Shown one piece after another: positions 16,101-24,864 of a stretch of 43,135 bases of DNA (the first letter of the stretch is position 1; each line of letters starts with the position of its first letter). The notes beneath the pieces were generated by a model that was given only the letters and a program-made list of their open reading frames with translations, was not told where the DNA came from and did no database searches. Source of the stretch: a virus; the IMG/VR virus record IMGVR_UViG_3300043395_001623, positions 1 through 43,135 of that record; one strand, written 5' to 3'. A program made the translations under genes and the position numbers.

Positions 16101-16703
16101 GGTGGTTCAATCACTTTAGGTGCTGGTGGTACCGTTACTATCGGTTTACCGGATGATGTAACAATCTCTAACGATTTAGTAATTGGAAACAATGCTGAAG
16201 TTGGTGGTGATTTAACTATCGTTGGTAACTTATTCGTACAAGGTACAACTACTACGGTTGATTCAACAACCGTTCAATTAGGTGATAACATCATCGAATT
16301 AAATGGTACGGGAGCTGCAAATGGTGGTTTATTAGTTAAAGACCCAACAGCACCAAACACTGCTTCAGGTTCATTATTGTGGGATTCTACAAATGACTTC
16401 TGGAAAGGTGGAGCATTAGGTTCAGAAAAAGAATTCGCAAGAATTGATTCTTCACTTTCTGCTGGTACTGTTCTTAAAGCTGACGCGAATGGTTTATTAG
16501 TAGATACCAACATTACTGATGATGGTACTGATGTAACAATCGCTAACGATTTAATTATCGGTGGATTATCTGCAAACGCATTCTTATTTACCGATGGTAA
16601 TAAGATGTTATCTGCAGTTGTTCCTTCTAACGCAGGTGATATGATTCAATGGAATGGTTCTTCATTCGTTGCTTCTAACACAGTTGACGGTGGAACATTC
16701 TAA
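13128..16703 (+). CDS. Large tail fibre with coiled-coil and duplicated beta modules (1191 residues)
   Basis: It opens MAQIIKHRRGSLESI...GELLVVTGSAG, a phage-fibre N-terminus (xxRRG...GEL) shared in outline with three other genes here, probably the virion anchor. Residues about 140-400 are short trimer-type coiled-coil units (SNHEGRIDTLEAAVG, AQDGRLSALESFTAS). A module VQxGDNIIELNGxGAANGG...WDSTNDxWK occurs twice (about residues 425-490 and 1040-1105). A 100-bp perfect DNA repeat lies at 13649-13748 and 15341-15440. The C-terminus ends AGDMIQWNGSSFVASN, with no S74 chaperone, unlike two neighbouring fibres. It has the longest leader of the late units and ends in a strong terminator. Confidence 0.8.
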   Translation: MAQIIKHRRGSLESISSATKRAGELLVVTGSAGITADNGGSLLFVGIDGSTATAANKVLQGSSVPNLTGANYDTSIDGIPFYDTNAQKLYILNKAGNVEVKATANTGGTGIVSGSAQVKELLPAGTVSGSSQVVGILDSLNSFSASQEGKDATLASYTSSVDSTLSNISDAQDVQDGRLSALESFTASLDAGYVTQAELASATGALESADITLQNNIDSLDTTVSNNYNTLDTAISNEVTRAQNAESGLSSDISNLSTTVNNNYSSLSSDISAEQTRAQNAESGLSSDISDLTTTVNNNYSELSGDVTELFASASNHEGRIDTLEAAVGAGSNIDGRLNALESFSGSQELKDATLATYTASVDADLTELYASASNHEGRVDSLEATGSDHEGRISDLETFEGIVNNAISIDGTAVTIAGDFFVQGTQTIVDSQTVQIGDNIIELNGSGAANGGLWVKDATNPNTETGSIVWDSTNDYWKAGVKGAESKVLVAGGDNVVSSSAQINLADVTGNNTDNVTEGSNLYYTDARVKTKLNAEGVISGSSQVTISSTTGYTSFSSSLAANDVELFASASNHEGRIDTIEAAIGNGSNIDTRLTSLESVTGSYATTGSNTFAGNQNLGSNNLTLDGGAVQNDGAGVELYSDEFAQLTYNNYSYVWVDNGGVHFEVDGTTLQFDYDGGLQLPSYTLPNAAGDVNQALLNDGNGNLSWTYVQTAAAQSDFSSSVASTFASVDSAQTAQDGRLSALESFTASLDAGYVTQAELASATGALETTINNLTTDDIAEGDNLYFTDARVKSKLDAEGVISGSSQVQYANISGISAGIVSGSSQLNDTTIDYLNLTNVTADGTFTGTFSGDGSGLTGLVTELGLAGDIGTGAVDLLSQTLSVEGGEGIDVSVSGTTITIAGEDASTSNKGVASFSDTNFAVTSGNVAIKSGGVKASTLNSDVAGTGLSLNGVDNSLEVDFGSTAGTAVEGNTSLTVQGTANEIEISGGSITLGAGGTVTIGLPDDVTISNDLVIGNNAEVGGDLTIVGNLFVQGTTTTVDSTTVQLGDNIIELNGTGAANGGLLVKDPTAPNTASGSLLWDSTNDFWKGGALGSEKEFARIDSSLSAGTVLKADANGLLVDTNITDDGTDVTIANDLIIGGLSANAFLFTDGNKMLSAVVPSNAGDMIQWNGSSFVASNTVDGGTF
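13649..13748 (+). repeat. 100-bp perfect direct repeat, first copy
   Basis: One hundred bases from ACAAGATGGTAGATT to GGTGCTTTAGAA match 15341-15440 exactly; bases flanking both ends differ. The spacing is 1692 bases, a multiple of three. Confidence 0.9.
15341..15440 (+). repeat. 100-bp perfect direct repeat, second copy
   Basis: Identical to 13649-13748. Both copies encode the same stretch, DGRLSALESF...ELASATGALE, in the same reading frame. Confidence 0.9.
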
Positions 16704-16725
16704 TATAAAAAAATAATTAATTTTT

Positions 16726-16758
16726 AATCCCTCACCCAAAAGGTGGGGGATTTTTTTT
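16726..16758 (+). terminator. Rho-independent terminator after the 1191-residue fibre gene
   Basis: A GC-rich stem ATCCCTCACC / GGTGGGGGAT (one G-T pair) with a CAAAA loop is followed by eight Ts. The strength fits a highly expressed late unit. Confidence 0.9.
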
Positions 16759-16828
16759 ATACTTTTATTTTTTCTATACTTATATAAGTGAAGTTATATC
16801 CATTTCTCTCTAAATTATTGAGAGGAAT

Positions 16829-16838
16829 CATATTTATA
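16829..16838 (+). promoter_or_regulatory. Late-promoter box variant CATATTTATA
   Basis: One mismatch from the common box, 26 nt before the ATG at 16865. A small CTCTC/GAGAG hairpin lies just upstream (16806-16824). Confidence 0.5.
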
Positions 16839-16864
16839 CTAAAAAATAATGGAAATCTAAATAG

Positions 16865-19800
16865 ATGGCTGCAATATTACAATTAAGAAGAGGAACATCC
16901 ACACCAACTTTAGTTCAATCTGAACTATTTTTCAACACAACAAGTAATACTTTAGTTGTAGGTGATGGTTCATCCAACCATACCCTTGTTAAAATTGGTT
17001 CAAACACTGGTAATATCAATTTAACAGGTAATTTGGTTGTAGGAGGAATTTCGGGTTCTTCATTAAACATTACAGGTGATACCAAAATTGATGGTAACCT
17101 TACATTAGGTGGAAGTTTAATTAAATTAGGTGATGAAGGTACTGATGAAATTCAATTTGTTGGAACTTTAAGTGGTTCGTTGTTACCTGATACCGGTAGT
17201 ACATATGATATTGGTAGTCAAACCAATCCATATAGAAATGTTTATGCAGATAATCTTTCAATTAGTTTAGTAAATGGAACTGAAATAGATTCATTTATTT
17301 CAGCTACAAATACATTTACATCTTCACAACAAGGTAAAGATTTAACTCTTGCAAGTTATACCGGTTCAATCAATAATAAATTTAATGAAATAGCATTAGT
17401 TACTACATCATTTGATAGCAGAATTACTCAATTAGAAACTGATACTGGCTCTCAAGATGGTAGATTGGATAATTTAGAATTATTCTCGTCTTCACAAGAA
17501 TCAAAAGATTTAACTCTTGCAACATATACATCTTCTATTGATGATAAATTCTCAACATTAGAAACTTATACATCTTCAGTTGATATTAAATTTGGTATTA
17601 TTGAATCATTTACATCTTCACAAGAAGGTAAGGATTCAACACTTGCAATTTATACTGCTTCAATTGATGATAAATTTTCAACATTAGAAACTTATACATC
17701 TTCAGTTGATGGTAGATTGAATAATATAGAAAATACTACTCAATCATTTGAAGGTAGATTGGATAGTATAGAATTATTTACATCTTCACAAGAAAGTAAA
17801 AATTCAACATTAGGAACTTATACATCTTCTATTGATGATAAATTCTCAACATTAGGAACTTATACATCTTCTATTGATGATAAATTCTCGACATTAGAAA
17901 CCTACACTGCATCAATAGATGGTAAGTTTGATGAAGTAAGTGCATCTACTGCTTCATTAAATGAGTTTACATCTTCACAAGAAAGTAAAAATTCAACATT
18001 AGGAACATATACAAGTTCTATTGATGATAAATTTGATACTTTAGGAATTTATACCGCATCAGTAAGTGATGCAATCGGTCATATACATTCATATACTGCT
18101 TCATTAAAAGATGCACTTGATGTAACTGATGGTAATACTACAATTAAAGGAAATTTAACAGTAGTTGGTACAACAACTGCAGTACAATCATCAACTTTAA
18201 ATGTTGCTGATAAAAACATTACGATTGCAAGTGGTTCAACATCATCTGCAACTTCTGATGGTGCAGGTATTACAATTGAAGGTGCTAATGCAACTATGGT
18301 ATGGAATGATGCCAATAGTTCAATGGTATTTAACCAAAAAGTATCATCTTCAGTAGGATTTAAAGGAGATGGTTCGGAATTAACTGATGTTTATGCAGTA
18401 GGAGTTGATTTTAATAATATAGATAATAAACCAACATTAGTTTCAGGTTCAGACCAAGTAACAGGTTCATTAGATTATAGATATTTACAAATCGATGGTG
18501 ATGATGTAGTTTCTGGTTCATCTCAAATTGATTTGACACAAACTACAAATTATGTAAGTGGTATTAAAGATAGATTAGATGCAGAAGGTGTAATTAGTGG
18601 TTCAACTCAAATTACAAATGGTAGTGGATTATTATCATCTTCATATACTACATTTGCAGATTACACTGCATCAGTAAATGGTCATATAAATAGTATTGAA
18701 TTCTTCACAGGTTCGCAAGAGATAAAAAATTCAACACTTGCAACATATACATCTTCAATTGATGGTAAATTTACAACATTAGGAACTTATACCGGTTCGG
18801 TTAATAGTAAGTTCTCAACATTAGAAACATATACACAATCAGTTGATTCAGATTTGAGTATTTTACACTCATATACACAATCAAATGATTTAGATATAAC
18901 AGAATTATTTGCAACTGCATCTCAATATGAATCATTCAGTTCTTCAATCGATTCTACGATTAAGAATAAAATGAATACTGAAGGTGTAGTATCATCATCA
19001 TTAGATTCAACCACAATTGATTTTACAATTACAAATGGTGTAATAACTGGTGATGTAATTGGTGGAATTGTTAGTGGGTCATCTCAATTAACACAATCTT
19101 TAAATGGAATATACGAACAAAGTGGTTCGGTTGCACAATTAGTAGGTGAAAACGGTGGATTGGGTTCATTAGGAACTGCAGCATGGTATAATGTATCATC
19201 TTCTATATCAGATGGTAACCCAGAGGTATTGGGTAATGCTGGTGCAGTTAAAGATTATATTGATGAACAATTATTAATAATTGGTGCAGGGGATATTACA
19301 GCAGTTATAGCAGGTGATGGTATGAGTGGCGGTGCTAATTCAGGTCCCGCAACTTTAACACTTAACACAGGTTCAACTCATTTTATTGATGGGGTTGAAA
19401 AGTTAATAGGTAATGGTGATGGTTTAGTTTCATCTTCATTACAAGTTGTAGGTATATTAAATTCATTAAATTCATTTACACAATCATATTTTACATCTGA
19501 TTCTGCTTCGTTTGATAGTAGATTGGATTATTTAGAGGCTTATAGTAGCTCTCTATTAGTTCCATCTTCATCAATGTCATTTAGAACATTACAAACTGAT
19601 TTACATGTAAAAAATACATCTGGTGCACAAATTAATAAAGGTACTGTTGTGAGAATAAGCGGAAATACAGGAGATAATCCTTTGATTTCTACCGCAAGTT
19701 GTGATTCTGAAAATCTATCTGCAAATACATTAGGTATAACAAATGAAGATATACCAAATGATGCGTGGGGATATGTAATTACTGAAGGTATATTAACAGG

Positions 19801-21577
19801 TATTAATACAACTGGTATGCCTTCCACTTCATTATTATTTTTAGGATTAAACGGTACATTTACAACAACACCACCTACTGCACCAAATCATAATGTACGA
19901 TTAGGTCAAGTTTTAAGAGAACAATCAAACAATGGTTCAATACAAGTAAGAATCGATAATGGATACGAACTGGGTGAATTACATAATATAATCGATTCAT
20001 CTACTAATTCATCTTATGGTGATATTTTAATGAAAAATGGAAATGTTTGGGTTAATAACACATCATTCTCATCTTCAGTTGATAGTAGATTGGGTACATT
20101 GGAAGGAACACCGATTGAAAATCCATTAACATTTACCGATACAACTACGATTAATTTTACAAGAACAACCGATACTATTACAGCTGATGTAATTGGTGGA
20201 ATTGTTAGTGGTTCACAACAGGTAATAAATTTATTACCATCCGGTGTAATTAGTGGTTCTATTCAAATTTTAGGTGGAAGTGGAGTATGGAGTGGTTCTG
20301 CACAATTACCATCTGGAGTAGTTAGTGGTAGTTCACAAGTAGTTGGAATTTTGAATTCATTAAATTCATATACACAATCTAATGATACTACAAATACAAC
20401 TCAAAATAATAGATTAAGTTCAATCGAAGCAATAACTGCATCATTGAATTCAACATATGAAGAAAAAGCAAGTGGTACACATACATTAGTTTCTGGTTCA
20501 TCTCAATTAACATCATCATATGATAATAGATATGTTACATTAGTAGGAGACCAAACAATCGGTGGAACAAAAACATTTAATAATATCGTTGTTAATGGTA
20601 CTGGTTCATTCTCACACATTGAATCGGTTACTTCACAGGCAGTAATTGTTGGTAATTCATATGTTGTTGTAAATAATAGTACACCAACACAAAGATACGC
20701 AGGTATTTCAGTATATGATTCGGGTTCAGCAACCCCAACAACTGCTTCATTCTTTTTTGATGGTGAAACAAATAGTTGGAATTATGAATATACATCATCT
20801 GAAGGTTTAGATTTCGCAACTGCCTTATTTGGTCCAGAATATTCTACAAAAGGTTCACCAACATATCCAACTAATAATAAAATACAAAAGGGTACTGGTA
20901 CACATCATCTTGCTGATACAAATATTACTGATACCGGTACTTTAATTACATTAGGGTCTGATACTACAATTAGTGGTACAATTCTTGCAACAGGAACACC
21001 ATTAGTAAGTGGTTCATCTCAAATTAATTTGACACAAACTACTAACTATGTAAGTGGTATTAAAGATAGATTAAACGCCGAGGGTGTAGTTAGCGGTTCG
21101 ATTCAAATTACAAAAACATTACAAAATGTTACTGATGCAGGTGCAACTACTACAAATGCAATAACAATATCAAACTCAACTGCATCTACCACATCTACAA
21201 CCGGAGCATTAATTGTAACAGGTGGTATTGGTGTTGGTGGAAGTGTAAATGTTGCAGGTGATGTTGTAGCTTATTCATCATCTGATAGAAGATTAAAAGA
21301 TAATATTCAACCAATTCAAAATCCTTTAGAAAAAATTAATAAAATTGGTGGTTACAGTTTTGACTGGAATGCTGATAAACAGAATATTTATAAAGGTAAA
21401 GATTATGGAGTGATTGCACAAGAAATTGAACAAATCCTACCAGAATTAGTAGAAAACAGAGAAAACGGCTACAAAGCAGTCAAATACGATAGATTAATAT
21501 CACTTTTAATCGAAGGTATTAAAGATTTATCAAATCAGGTTAACGAATTAAACGAAAAAATTAACAACAAGGAATAA
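16865..21577 (+). CDS. Very large tail fibre with C-terminal S74 intramolecular chaperone (1570 residues)
   Basis: N-terminus MAAILQLRRGTSTPTLVQSELFFNT...LVVGDG is the widespread phage-fibre anchor pattern. A TYDIGS...RNVYADNLSI module follows, then many repeats of about 14 residues (TYTSSIDDKFSTLE) typical of a long trimeric stalk, a GDITAVIAGDGMSGG module near 807, SGS-rich segments, and a peptidase S74 domain from about 1473. Its catalytic pair is intact: S1473 in SSDRRLK and K1478; by family knowledge the domain helps trimerisation and then cuts itself off, releasing about 98 residues. YGVIAQEIEQILPELV and YKAVKYDRLISLLIEGIK are typical S74 blocks. The gene for the next fibre starts four bases after the stop. 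Confidence 0.85.
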   Translation: MAAILQLRRGTSTPTLVQSELFFNTTSNTLVVGDGSSNHTLVKIGSNTGNINLTGNLVVGGISGSSLNITGDTKIDGNLTLGGSLIKLGDEGTDEIQFVGTLSGSLLPDTGSTYDIGSQTNPYRNVYADNLSISLVNGTEIDSFISATNTFTSSQQGKDLTLASYTGSINNKFNEIALVTTSFDSRITQLETDTGSQDGRLDNLELFSSSQESKDLTLATYTSSIDDKFSTLETYTSSVDIKFGIIESFTSSQEGKDSTLAIYTASIDDKFSTLETYTSSVDGRLNNIENTTQSFEGRLDSIELFTSSQESKNSTLGTYTSSIDDKFSTLGTYTSSIDDKFSTLETYTASIDGKFDEVSASTASLNEFTSSQESKNSTLGTYTSSIDDKFDTLGIYTASVSDAIGHIHSYTASLKDALDVTDGNTTIKGNLTVVGTTTAVQSSTLNVADKNITIASGSTSSATSDGAGITIEGANATMVWNDANSSMVFNQKVSSSVGFKGDGSELTDVYAVGVDFNNIDNKPTLVSGSDQVTGSLDYRYLQIDGDDVVSGSSQIDLTQTTNYVSGIKDRLDAEGVISGSTQITNGSGLLSSSYTTFADYTASVNGHINSIEFFTGSQEIKNSTLATYTSSIDGKFTTLGTYTGSVNSKFSTLETYTQSVDSDLSILHSYTQSNDLDITELFATASQYESFSSSIDSTIKNKMNTEGVVSSSLDSTTIDFTITNGVITGDVIGGIVSGSSQLTQSLNGIYEQSGSVAQLVGENGGLGSLGTAAWYNVSSSISDGNPEVLGNAGAVKDYIDEQLLIIGAGDITAVIAGDGMSGGANSGPATLTLNTGSTHFIDGVEKLIGNGDGLVSSSLQVVGILNSLNSFTQSYFTSDSASFDSRLDYLEAYSSSLLVPSSSMSFRTLQTDLHVKNTSGAQINKGTVVRISGNTGDNPLISTASCDSENLSANTLGITNEDIPNDAWGYVITEGILTGINTTGMPSTSLLFLGLNGTFTTTPPTAPNHNVRLGQVLREQSNNGSIQVRIDNGYELGELHNIIDSSTNSSYGDILMKNGNVWVNNTSFSSSVDSRLGTLEGTPIENPLTFTDTTTINFTRTTDTITADVIGGIVSGSQQVINLLPSGVISGSIQILGGSGVWSGSAQLPSGVVSGSSQVVGILNSLNSYTQSNDTTNTTQNNRLSSIEAITASLNSTYEEKASGTHTLVSGSSQLTSSYDNRYVTLVGDQTIGGTKTFNNIVVNGTGSFSHIESVTSQAVIVGNSYVVVNNSTPTQRYAGISVYDSGSATPTTASFFFDGETNSWNYEYTSSEGLDFATALFGPEYSTKGSPTYPTNNKIQKGTGTHHLADTNITDTGTLITLGSDTTISGTILATGTPLVSGSSQINLTQTTNYVSGIKDRLNAEGVVSGSIQITKTLQNVTDAGATTTNAITISNSTASTTSTTGALIVTGGIGVGGSVNVAGDVVAYSSSDRRLKDNIQPIQNPLEKINKIGGYSFDWNADKQNIYKGKDYGVIAQEIEQILPELVENRENGYKAVKYDRLISLLIEGIKDLSNQVNELNEKINNKE
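17813..17896 (+). repeat. 42-bp tandem repeat, two copies
   Basis: Two adjacent 42-bp units (17813-17854 and 17855-17896) differ by one base and each encode GTYTSSIDDKFSTL. Further diverged copies lie around 17520-18060, so the stalk appears to have grown by slippage or unequal recombination. Confidence 0.85.
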
Positions 21578-21581
21578 AACT

Positions 21582-22226
21582 ATGGCCCAAATAATCAGAC
21601 TAAAAAGGTCTACAAGTTCTGGAACTAAACCAGCAGCTAACGATTTACAAACCGGTGAAATTGCAATCAACGTCTATGATGGTAAAGCGTTCACTCGTAA
21701 AAGTGGTAGTGTTGATGAAGTAGTTGAATTTGTAACCACCAATACTGAAACTGCAGTTGCAGGTAACTTAAATCTTAGCGGTTCAGTAACTGCATCTTAT
21801 TTTGTAGGTGATGGTAGTAGATTAGAAAATATCACAGTTGCACAAGCAGCTACAGTTCAACGCTCATTTACACATCAATCAACTTGGGTTGTAAATCACA
21901 ATTTAGATACTCCAAACGCAATTGCACAAGTATTCGATTCAGAAGGATATCAAGTTATTCCACAAACTTTAAGACATACAAACAATAACACAGTAACAAT
22001 TACATTCAGTGCACCTGAAAGTGGATATGTTGTAGTTGCTAAAGGTGGTCATGTTGTTAGTGGTTCAATTGATGCTGCTAATATTGATGGTTTAACTGGT
22101 GCTATTACTGACCAAGTTAATGCAATTGGTGCTTATAGTAGTTCTGCACAAATAGAATTAAGTGGTGATGTAACCGGAACTGCAGCAGGAACTATAATTT
22201 CACAAATAGATGGTGGTTCAATTTAA
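21582..22226 (+). CDS. Short fibre protein with anchor and tip-like domain (214 residues)
   Basis: MAQIIRLKRSTSSGTKP...LQTGEIAINVYDGKAF is the anchor pattern; VTASYFVGDGSRLENI is the usual linker; residues about 90-160 form a compact beta domain, FTHQSTWVVNHNLDTPNAIAQV...VIPQTLRHTNNNTVTITFS...SGYVVVAKGGHVVSGS, found again in the 312-residue fibre downstream. The HNL...I.P....NNT.T..FS pattern occurs in fibre proteins of many phages. It starts four bases after the 1570-residue fibre, with an AAGGA Shine-Dalgarno, so the two are probably made together. It may be a short fibre or a tip subunit for the long one. Confidence 0.75.
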   Translation: MAQIIRLKRSTSSGTKPAANDLQTGEIAINVYDGKAFTRKSGSVDEVVEFVTTNTETAVAGNLNLSGSVTASYFVGDGSRLENITVAQAATVQRSFTHQSTWVVNHNLDTPNAIAQVFDSEGYQVIPQTLRHTNNNTVTITFSAPESGYVVVAKGGHVVSGSIDAANIDGLTGAITDQVNAIGAYSSSAQIELSGDVTGTAAGTIISQIDGGSI

Positions 22227-22231
22227 AAAAA

Positions 22232-22241
22232 TATATTTATT
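22232..22241 (+). promoter_or_regulatory. Late-promoter box variant TATATTTATT
   Basis: One mismatch at the last base; it lies five bases after the previous stop and 23 nt before the ATG at 22265. Confidence 0.5.
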
Positions 22242-22264
22242 AGAATAAAAGAGGATATAAAACA

Positions 22265-24769
22265 ATGATATTACACAGTCCAATAATTTCAGGTTCATTA
22301 ACATTCGCAGATGGTGGTACATTTACCCTACCAGATAACGGTGTTTATAGTGGTTCATTTAGTGGTTCAGTAGCCGGTATAGGTGACCCAACTGCATTTT
22401 CTGCATCATTAGATAGTAGATTAGATTATTTAGAAACTGATACAGGTTCTCAAGATAATAGAATTGATGTGTTAGAAGCATTTAGTGGTTCTATCAACAC
22501 TACTATTAAAACTAAATTGAATCAAGAGGCTGTTGTATCTGGTTCATCTCAAGTATCTTACGCAAATTTATCAAATATTCCTGCAGGAATTGTTAGTGGT
22601 TCTGAACAAGTAACAATTTCTTCTACAACTGGATATTCTGCATTTAGTTCTTCTTTAGATAGTAGAATTTCTACTGAAAAAGGAAGAGTTGATGCTATTT
22701 TATCAGCAGCAGATGCAGATAAAGATTCATTTGCTGAAATTGTAACATTAATTAATTCAGTTGATACAACTAATGATAACGCATTTGCATCGTTCTATAC
22801 TGCAAGTAATGCAACAAATGATGCTCAATCTGCTAGATTAACTTCTTTAGAATCTGCAACTGGTTCATATGAAACAATTGGTAGAGGTATTGTTAGTGGT
22901 TCATCTCAAGTAACAATTTCTTCTACAACTGGATATACATCATTTAGTTCTTCTTTAGATAGTAGAATTTCTACTGAAAAAGGAAGAGTTGATGCTATTT
23001 TATCAGCTTCTACTGCAGATGCTGACACTTTTGCTGAAATTGTAACATTAATTAATTCAGTTGATACTACAAATGATTCGGCATTCGCATCATTCTACAC
23101 ATCTTCAAATGCTACAAATTCAGCACAAGATGCTAGATTATCTGCTTTAGAAACAAAGACAGGTTCATTAGATTCTGCAAACACTGCTCAGAACTCAAGA
23201 TTAACTTCTTTAGAATCTGCAACTGGTTCATATGAAACAATTGGTAGAGGTATTGTTAGTGGTTCATCTCAAGTAACATATAGTGGTTTATCATCAATAC
23301 CTGCTGGTATAGTAAGTGGTTCATCTCAAGTAACTACATTATTACCGACAGGAACTATTTCTGGTTCATCTCAAGTTGTATTAAGTTCAACTACTGGATT
23401 TGGTAATATTGCTACAACATACGAACCAATCGCAAGTGGTACTCATACATTAGTATCGGGTTCTTCACAAATCAATTTGGCAAGTGTAACCGGTAATAGT
23501 ACATCAAATGTAACTGAAGGTTCTAACCTTTATTATACTGATGCAAGAGTTAAGACTAAATTAACTGCAGAAGGTGTAATTAGTGGTTCAGTACAAGTAT
23601 TGGGTGGAACTGGAATTGTTTCAGGTTCATCTCAAATTACTTACGCTTCAATTTCATCAATTCCAGCGGGCATAGTTAGTGGTTCTGCACAAGTTACTCC
23701 ATTATTACCAACGGGAGTAGTTAGTGGTTCAGTACAAGTATTAGGTGGTACTGGAATCGTTTCTGGTTCATCTCAAGTAACTTTGGCATCTACAACAGGA
23801 TTTGGTACATATATCAATCAGGCATTATTAACAACATCAGATGTAACACATAACAATGTAACGGTTTCTGGTAATTTAATTGTTAATGGTACTACAACGA
23901 CTGTAAATTCAACAACTGTTCAATTAGGTGATAACATCATCGAATTAAATGGTAGTGGAGCAGCAAATGGTGGTTTATTAGTAAAAGATGCAACTGCACC
24001 AAATACTACTTCAGGTTCATTATTGTGGGATTCTACAAATGATTACTGGAAAGCAGGAGCAGCAGGTTCAGAATTACCATTAGTAACTACATCTGGTACT
24101 CAAACTCTTACAAATAAAACAATCGATGGTTCTCAATTAGTAAATGCATCAGTTGCAAACGCTAAATTGGCTAACTCAACAATTTCAGGTATTGCTTTAG
24201 GTTCTAACTTAGCAACTTTAACAATCGGTACTGGTTTGAGTGGAACATCATATAATGGTAGTGGTGCGGTAACAATCGCAAACACCGGTGTAACTTCTGC
24301 AGTAGCAGGAACAGGTGTTAGTGTGAGTGGAGCAACAGGTGCGGTAACAATATCAATCGGACAAGCAGTTGCTACTTCATCAAATGTTCAATTTAATTCA
24401 TTAGGAATTGGAATGGCAGCATCGGCAGTTGCTGGTGAGATTAAGGCATCTGCGGATATCATCGCTTACGCATCTTCTGATGAAAGATTAAAAGAAAACA
24501 TCAAACCAATCGAAAATGCGTTAGATAAAATTTCTAAAATTAGCGGTAACACATTTGATTGGAAATCAGGATACGAAGAAATTCACTCTCATGAAGGAAA
24601 CGATGTTGGTTTAATCGCACAAGAAATCGAAGCAGTATTACCACAATTGGTAACAACTCGTGAACATGGTTTCAAAGCGGTTCAATACGATAAGTTAGTT
24701 GCATTGTTAGTTGAAGGTATCAAAGAACAGCAAAAACAAATTGACGAATTAAAGTCAAAGTTGAAATAA
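22265..24769 (+). CDS. Tail fibre with tandem 100-121-residue repeats and S74 chaperone (834 residues)
   Basis: The N-terminus (MILHSPIISGSLTFADGGTFTLPDNG) differs from the RRG-type anchors. Two tandem units of about 100 and 121 residues (VTISSTTGYxxFSSSLDSRISTEKGR...) follow, then a series of VSGSSQVT and LLPTGxVSGS repeats, one GDNIIELNGSGAANGG module (about 555-600) shared with the 1191-residue fibre, and a C-terminal S74 domain. The S74 pair S738 and K743 is intact (SSDERLK), predicting self-release of about 97 residues. DVGLIAQEIEAVLPQLV and FKAVQYDKLVALLVEGIK confirm the family. It has a GAGGA Shine-Dalgarno and a terminator after it. Confidence 0.85.
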   Translation: MILHSPIISGSLTFADGGTFTLPDNGVYSGSFSGSVAGIGDPTAFSASLDSRLDYLETDTGSQDNRIDVLEAFSGSINTTIKTKLNQEAVVSGSSQVSYANLSNIPAGIVSGSEQVTISSTTGYSAFSSSLDSRISTEKGRVDAILSAADADKDSFAEIVTLINSVDTTNDNAFASFYTASNATNDAQSARLTSLESATGSYETIGRGIVSGSSQVTISSTTGYTSFSSSLDSRISTEKGRVDAILSASTADADTFAEIVTLINSVDTTNDSAFASFYTSSNATNSAQDARLSALETKTGSLDSANTAQNSRLTSLESATGSYETIGRGIVSGSSQVTYSGLSSIPAGIVSGSSQVTTLLPTGTISGSSQVVLSSTTGFGNIATTYEPIASGTHTLVSGSSQINLASVTGNSTSNVTEGSNLYYTDARVKTKLTAEGVISGSVQVLGGTGIVSGSSQITYASISSIPAGIVSGSAQVTPLLPTGVVSGSVQVLGGTGIVSGSSQVTLASTTGFGTYINQALLTTSDVTHNNVTVSGNLIVNGTTTTVNSTTVQLGDNIIELNGSGAANGGLLVKDATAPNTTSGSLLWDSTNDYWKAGAAGSELPLVTTSGTQTLTNKTIDGSQLVNASVANAKLANSTISGIALGSNLATLTIGTGLSGTSYNGSGAVTIANTGVTSAVAGTGVSVSGATGAVTISIGQAVATSSNVQFNSLGIGMAASAVAGEIKASADIIAYASSDERLKENIKPIENALDKISKISGNTFDWKSGYEEIHSHEGNDVGLIAQEIEAVLPQLVTTREHGFKAVQYDKLVALLVEGIKEQQKQIDELKSKLK
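22611..23273 (+). repeat. Two tandem units of 300 and 363 bp in a fibre gene
   Basis: Unit A (22611-22910) and unit B (22911-23273) begin with the same TAACAATTTCTTCTACAACT and stay highly similar; unit B carries an in-frame insertion of 63 bases. A third, partial start follows at 23274. Both lengths are multiples of three. Confidence 0.85.
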
Positions 24770-24792
24770 TAAAATAAAAAATTAAGGTTAAG

Positions 24793-24822
24793 AACCCCCT
24801 CTATATATGGGGGGGTTTTTTT
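24793..24822 (+). terminator. Rho-independent terminator after the 834-residue fibre gene
   Basis: A stem AACCCCC / GGGGGTT with an AT-rich loop (TCTATATATGG) is followed by seven Ts. Confidence 0.85.
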
Positions 24823-24864
24823 ATAAACCGAGTAATTATATAATGAAACCGGTAATCCATAGAT

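Noticed and set aside
15773-16192. Long reverse-strand open frame opposite a fibre gene (also at 18079, 19540, 14959, 34906)
   Set aside because: Low-complexity antisense of Ser/Thr/Gly-rich coding sequence, with no start signals or recognisable protein; both strands stay open only because of biased codons.
22530-23780. Regularly recurring GGTTCATCTCAAGTA units that resemble a CRISPR array
   Set aside because: They are in-frame coding repeats (SGSSQV) with variable spacing inside a fibre gene.
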